From Streptomyces sp. ITFR-21 (GTDB lineage: Bacteria > Actinomycetota > Actinomycetes > Streptomycetales > Streptomycetaceae): DNA of 64,000 bases. Below are positions 61,179-64,000 of this stretch, in pieces. How positions within the stretch are numbered: position 1 is the stretch's first letter; each line of letters opens with the position of its first letter. The notes below the pieces were generated by a model, which made no database searches, had not been told where the DNA came from, and saw nothing but the letters and a program-made list of their open reading frames with translations. The position numbers and the translations under genes are program-made. The stretch is from assembly GCF_031844685.1 (NCBI RefSeq), contig NZ_CP134605.1, positions 2,996,001 to 3,060,000 of the forward strand. Reading direction: 5' to 3'.

Positions 61179-63236
61179 ATGGTGGATGGAGGCGACAGGA
61201 CCCCGACAGTACGAGTGTTCGACATCGGAAGTCTGACCGGCTCGCTGGTCGGCGCGGGGCTGGTCACGGGCGACAGTCTGCGCTTGACGGAGAGCAATTC
61301 CTTCCTGCGCGATGTGCTCGGTGGATGGGGCATCGGACAGCGGGCTGATGACGTTCTGACCGGGGACCGGTTGCGTCCGCTGCTGGACGCTTTGGTCGAG
61401 GTCGCCCGGGGCGGTGCTCCGAGCCGGGTTGTCGTGGCCGTCGACGAGCCCGCCGGGCAGGGGGCAGCCAGGCGGTACGCCGTGGTGAACTGTTCGGCGA
61501 CCAGGTCGCGCCACGGGCCTGCCGTACTGCTGCTGGCCAGCGAGTTCCGCGGACCGATCGGGGTGACCGACCCGGACGGCGTCTCCGCGACCCGGGACAG
61601 GACACTGCGGCGCTACGAGGCCCTGCTGTCCGCCATCCCGCAGGTGGTGTGGTCCATGTCCCTCGACGGCGAGGTGGACATCCTCGTAGGCAACAAGGGC
61701 GATCTGGGCGACTTCCAGCGGCGGGAGTCCACCGCCGAGGCGTGGATGGAAGCGGTGCATCCCAAGGACCGTGTCTGGTTCGCGCCGCAGTGGCAGGCCA
61801 GCGCCGATGGCCGCGCCATCCTCAACGCGGTGATCCGGGTCCGCCAGGGACCGCAGCCCAACCAGTACTGGCACGTCAACATCGTCGCCGTTCCGGTCAT
61901 GCACGACGGCCGGGTCACGGAGTGGATCGGAACCGCTACGGACGCCGAGACACGGTGGCGCTCAGGCATGCGTGAACACCTGCTGTCCCGCATGGTGGCG
62001 CTTCCCGCCGCCGGGGACCTGCGGACGGCCCTCGCCACGGCAGCATCCTCAGTGGTGCCGGAGCTGGTGGACGTCTTCGTCGTCTTCCAGATCCAGCAGG
62101 CCGACCGGATCGGCTTCGATCCGCGGAACAGCGCACCGCTGTCGGTCACACGGGCGGGTATGGCACTGGCGGAGGGCCTGCCGCCGTCCCCGATCCCCGA
62201 CGAAAATTTCCGCCTGGGTCCGCTGGCGCTCCGGACGATCGAGGACCAGCAGGCGCAGCGCCTGGTCTTCGCTCCCGGCCGCCCGCCGGAGGGCGAACTG
62301 TCCGATGGGGCGTACGCCTGGTTCTGCCAGACACAGGCCACCGGGCTGACCATGATGCCCGTAGTGATCGACGGCCGCACCGTCGCCCTTGCGGGAGCCG
62401 CCAATTGCAGGGGCAACCCGCCCCCGAGCGACGCGGACACAGCGCTGCTCGGGGAGGTCCTCAACGAACTGCGCGAGCCACTGCGCCGCACGTCCGAACT
62501 CGAGACCGCGCGCCGCACCGCTCTGACGCTCCAGCGGTCGTTCCTCACCGACCTCCCTTCCGTCGAGGGGGTGGAGATGGCGGCTGTCTACCAGCCCGCG
62601 AACACCGCGGCGGAGGTCGGCGGGGACTGGTACGACGTCACGCAGTTGCCGGCCGGGTCGATCGCCCTGACCATCGGCGACGTCGCCGGCCACGACCTTC
62701 GCGCCGCCACCATGATGGGCCGGGTGAACAGCATGCTCCGGGGCATCGCCTACGACGGCGCCATCGGCCCCGCCCAGGCGATGGACCGCCTCGACCGCGC
62801 GCTCGACAGCCTCCACACCCACACGCTGATCACAGCGGTCCACGGCGTCGCCACCCGCGAACATGACCACGACCACGACGGGTGGTGCCTCACCTTTTGC
62901 AACGCGGGCCACCCCCCGCTCCTGATCGTCCCCGCCCACGCGCCAGCCCGTTACCTCCGCGCCGGGGACGGACCGGACCCGCCCCTGGGCGTCTCCTTCA
63001 CCGAGCCGCGACGCGAGGAGCACTGCCGGCTCTCGTCCGGCGATGTACTGATCCTTTATACGGACGGCCTGGTCGAAGAACCCACCGCCGACATCACCGA
63101 CCGCCTCGCCACCCTCCTCGCGCTCGCCGACGCCGCACGCGACGCCGCCACCCCCGACGAGATCCTTACCCGCCTCCTCCAGCACGTCCATACCCCCACA
63201 GATGACGTCGCCGTCCTCGCCCTCCGCATCCGGTGA
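61179..63236 (+). CDS. PP2C/SpoIIE-family phosphatase with PAS and GAF domains
   Basis: The 685-residue protein has a PAS domain at about 145–270 (YEALLSAIPQVVWSMSLDGE), a GAF-like sensor at about 275–440, and a SpoIIE phosphatase at about 455–680: AEVGGDWYDV, TIGDVAGHDLRAATMMG and LILYTDGLVE with the Mg-binding Asp residues. These proteins dephosphorylate anti-anti-sigma factors in stress or development. No cognate STAS protein or anti-sigma kinase is nearby in the window. ATG 61179 is the first start; there is no strong ribosome site. Confidence 0.93.
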   Translation: MVDGGDRTPTVRVFDIGSLTGSLVGAGLVTGDSLRLTESNSFLRDVLGGWGIGQRADDVLTGDRLRPLLDALVEVARGGAPSRVVVAVDEPAGQGAARRYAVVNCSATRSRHGPAVLLLASEFRGPIGVTDPDGVSATRDRTLRRYEALLSAIPQVVWSMSLDGEVDILVGNKGDLGDFQRRESTAEAWMEAVHPKDRVWFAPQWQASADGRAILNAVIRVRQGPQPNQYWHVNIVAVPVMHDGRVTEWIGTATDAETRWRSGMREHLLSRMVALPAAGDLRTALATAASSVVPELVDVFVVFQIQQADRIGFDPRNSAPLSVTRAGMALAEGLPPSPIPDENFRLGPLALRTIEDQQAQRLVFAPGRPPEGELSDGAYAWFCQTQATGLTMMPVVIDGRTVALAGAANCRGNPPPSDADTALLGEVLNELREPLRRTSELETARRTALTLQRSFLTDLPSVEGVEMAAVYQPANTAAEVGGDWYDVTQLPAGSIALTIGDVAGHDLRAATMMGRVNSMLRGIAYDGAIGPAQAMDRLDRALDSLHTHTLITAVHGVATREHDHDHDGWCLTFCNAGHPPLLIVPAHAPARYLRAGDGPDPPLGVSFTEPRREEHCRLSSGDVLILYTDGLVEEPTADITDRLATLLALADAARDAATPDEILTRLLQHVHTPTDDVAVLALRIR

Positions 63237-63523
63237 ACCCGAGTCCGCACCACGACGACCCACCCCGCCGTGAGGGGTGGCGAGGCAGGCCCTCGCCAGC
63301 CCTGGCCCCGGCCCCGGAGTACGGCCGCAGCGACGGTGTCGGCTGACCCGTCTGGGCGCAGTGGCCCGGTCTCGCCGCCGCATGTCGCTGACCGGTCGGT
63401 TGGCAACCGTCCGAACGGTCGGCTACACGCTGTCCCGCACTGCGAGCATCATGCCCGCATCACCCCGGTGAGCACCGGAAAGCTTCCGGCTGGCCGATAC
63501 AGCAGGTTCTGAACACCGCACGT
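63237..63523. other. Gap between the phosphatase and the antitoxin gene
   Basis: About 287 bp with no recognised gene. The promoter of the toxin–antitoxin pair should lie at the right end. Confidence 0.4.
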
Positions 63524-63898
63524 ATGGTTCCCTGTACGGCGAGTAAGAAAGGAACGGTGACCATCCCTGAGGATCTCCTCGACGAGATCCGGACTGAAGC
63601 GGCTGAGCGCGGCCTGTCGGCGTACGTCGCCGAGGCACTGCGGGCCAAGCGTGACCGGGACCGGGTCCTTGAGCTTGTCGGCTGGCTGGAGGAAGAGCAC
63701 GGTACGGTCACCGAGGATGAACGCGCGGCGGCCCTCGATGAGCTGAACAGCCTCGACGCCGAGCACGCGCACCGCCGACCCGGCAGCGCCGAGGAGGCCG
63801 CGTGCAGAAGCCCGGTAGCGACCACCGGCCTCCACTCCGGGTCTTCGTCCTCGGCTGCGCAGCCCTGTCTCTCGCCGTACGCGGCGACCGGAAGATGA
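63524..63898 (+). CDS. RHH-type antitoxin of a VapBC-like pair
   Basis: The 124-residue protein starts KKGTVTIPEDLLDEIRTEAAERGLSAYVAEALRAKRDRD, a ribbon-helix-helix fold of antitoxins, followed by an acidic helix that would cover the toxin. Typical members end near EEAA; this frame runs 30-odd residues further and overlaps the toxin by about 97 bp, which may reflect a mutated stop. Start ATG 63524; a ribosome site is not obvious. Confidence 0.75.
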   Translation: MVPCTASKKGTVTIPEDLLDEIRTEAAERGLSAYVAEALRAKRDRDRVLELVGWLEEEHGTVTEDERAAALDELNSLDAEHAHRRPGSAEEAACRSPVATTGLHSGSSSSAAQPCLSPYAATGR

Positions 63899-64000
63899 TC
63901 GCCTGGCTCGACCTCGCCGCCCGGGGCGAAGCCGAGGTGGTGACTTCCCCGATGACGCTGGTCGAGGCATACGACGGCCGAATCACCGGGCAGCGATGGG
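63802..64000 (+). CDS. PIN-domain (VapC-like) toxin, partial, first Asp changed
   Basis: GTG 63802 follows GAGGAGG and lies inside the antitoxin frame. The 66 visible residues read RVFVLGCAALSLAVRGDRKMIAWLDLAARG, then VVTSPMTLVEAYDG, a VapC-type PIN domain. At the first catalytic position homologues have DC or DA, whereas this one has Gly (LGCAALS), which predicts loss of nuclease activity. The remainder is beyond the window. Confidence 0.7.
   Translation, partial: MQKPGSDHRPPLRVFVLGCAALSLAVRGDRKMIAWLDLAARGEAEVVTSPMTLVEAYDGRITGQRW

Overview
The window is very GC-rich, uses G/C third codon positions, GTG starts and rare TTA codons, and carries an AfsA homologue, a SigE-type sigma factor and a dnaX–ybaB–recR–ask neighbourhood. 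Together these point to Streptomyces or a close relative (inference; no rRNA is present). It reads as chromosomal DNA with one large inserted island.

Left part, 1–36.2 kb. An EACC1/caspase-like conflict pair runs off the left edge, followed by an APC-type permease and an NmrA-like oxidoreductase. From 5.98 to 14.88 kb lies a tightly coupled seven-gene operon: AfsA-like hotdog protein, ICMT-like methyltransferase, PEP-synthase/Rph-like phosphotransferase, CerJ/ChlB3-like KAS III, SnoaL-like protein, cytochrome P450 and UbiA-like prenyltransferase. It looks like a small natural-product or signal-molecule pathway, and the AfsA-like gene has two TTA codons. Then come CsbD, a DUF89 plus ADP-ribosylglycohydrolase pair, small housekeeping enzymes, a divergent oxidoreductase/GNAT–TetR unit with strong operator-like dyads, a universal stress protein, an S9 peptidase, SURF1, a SigE-family sigma factor with a coupled membrane protein, aspartokinase, DUF5063, recR, ybaB and dnaX.

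Middle part, 36.3–58.6 kb. The SRP RNA gene and an intact tRNA-Ser(GGA) mark the left border of a genomic island. A 53-bp copy of the 3' half of that tRNA (50 of 53 identical) lies at 58518–58570, as expected of attL/attR. The island is full of defence-type genes and insertion sequences: a helicase-associated protein cut by an IS5-type element, a nested pair of IS701-type elements, an SF1 helicase–nuclease coupled to an AbiJ-NTD/HEPN-like protein, an IS481-type element inserted in a PDDEXK/alkyltransferase-like gene, an IS1380-type element, a membrane-anchored Mrr-like nuclease, a 1,630-residue single-chain (ISP-type) restriction–modification enzyme, and an EVE/PUA-like protein. I found no integrase, so the island is probably immobile now.

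Right part, 58.7–64 kb. A second, different IS1380-type element with a clear CTAA target duplication is followed by a chimeric remnant ending in a SAVED (CBASS-type) domain. That remnant shares about 180 bp with the island interior. A PAS/GAF/SpoIIE phosphatase and a toxin–antitoxin pair, whose PIN toxin is cut by the window edge, complete the window.
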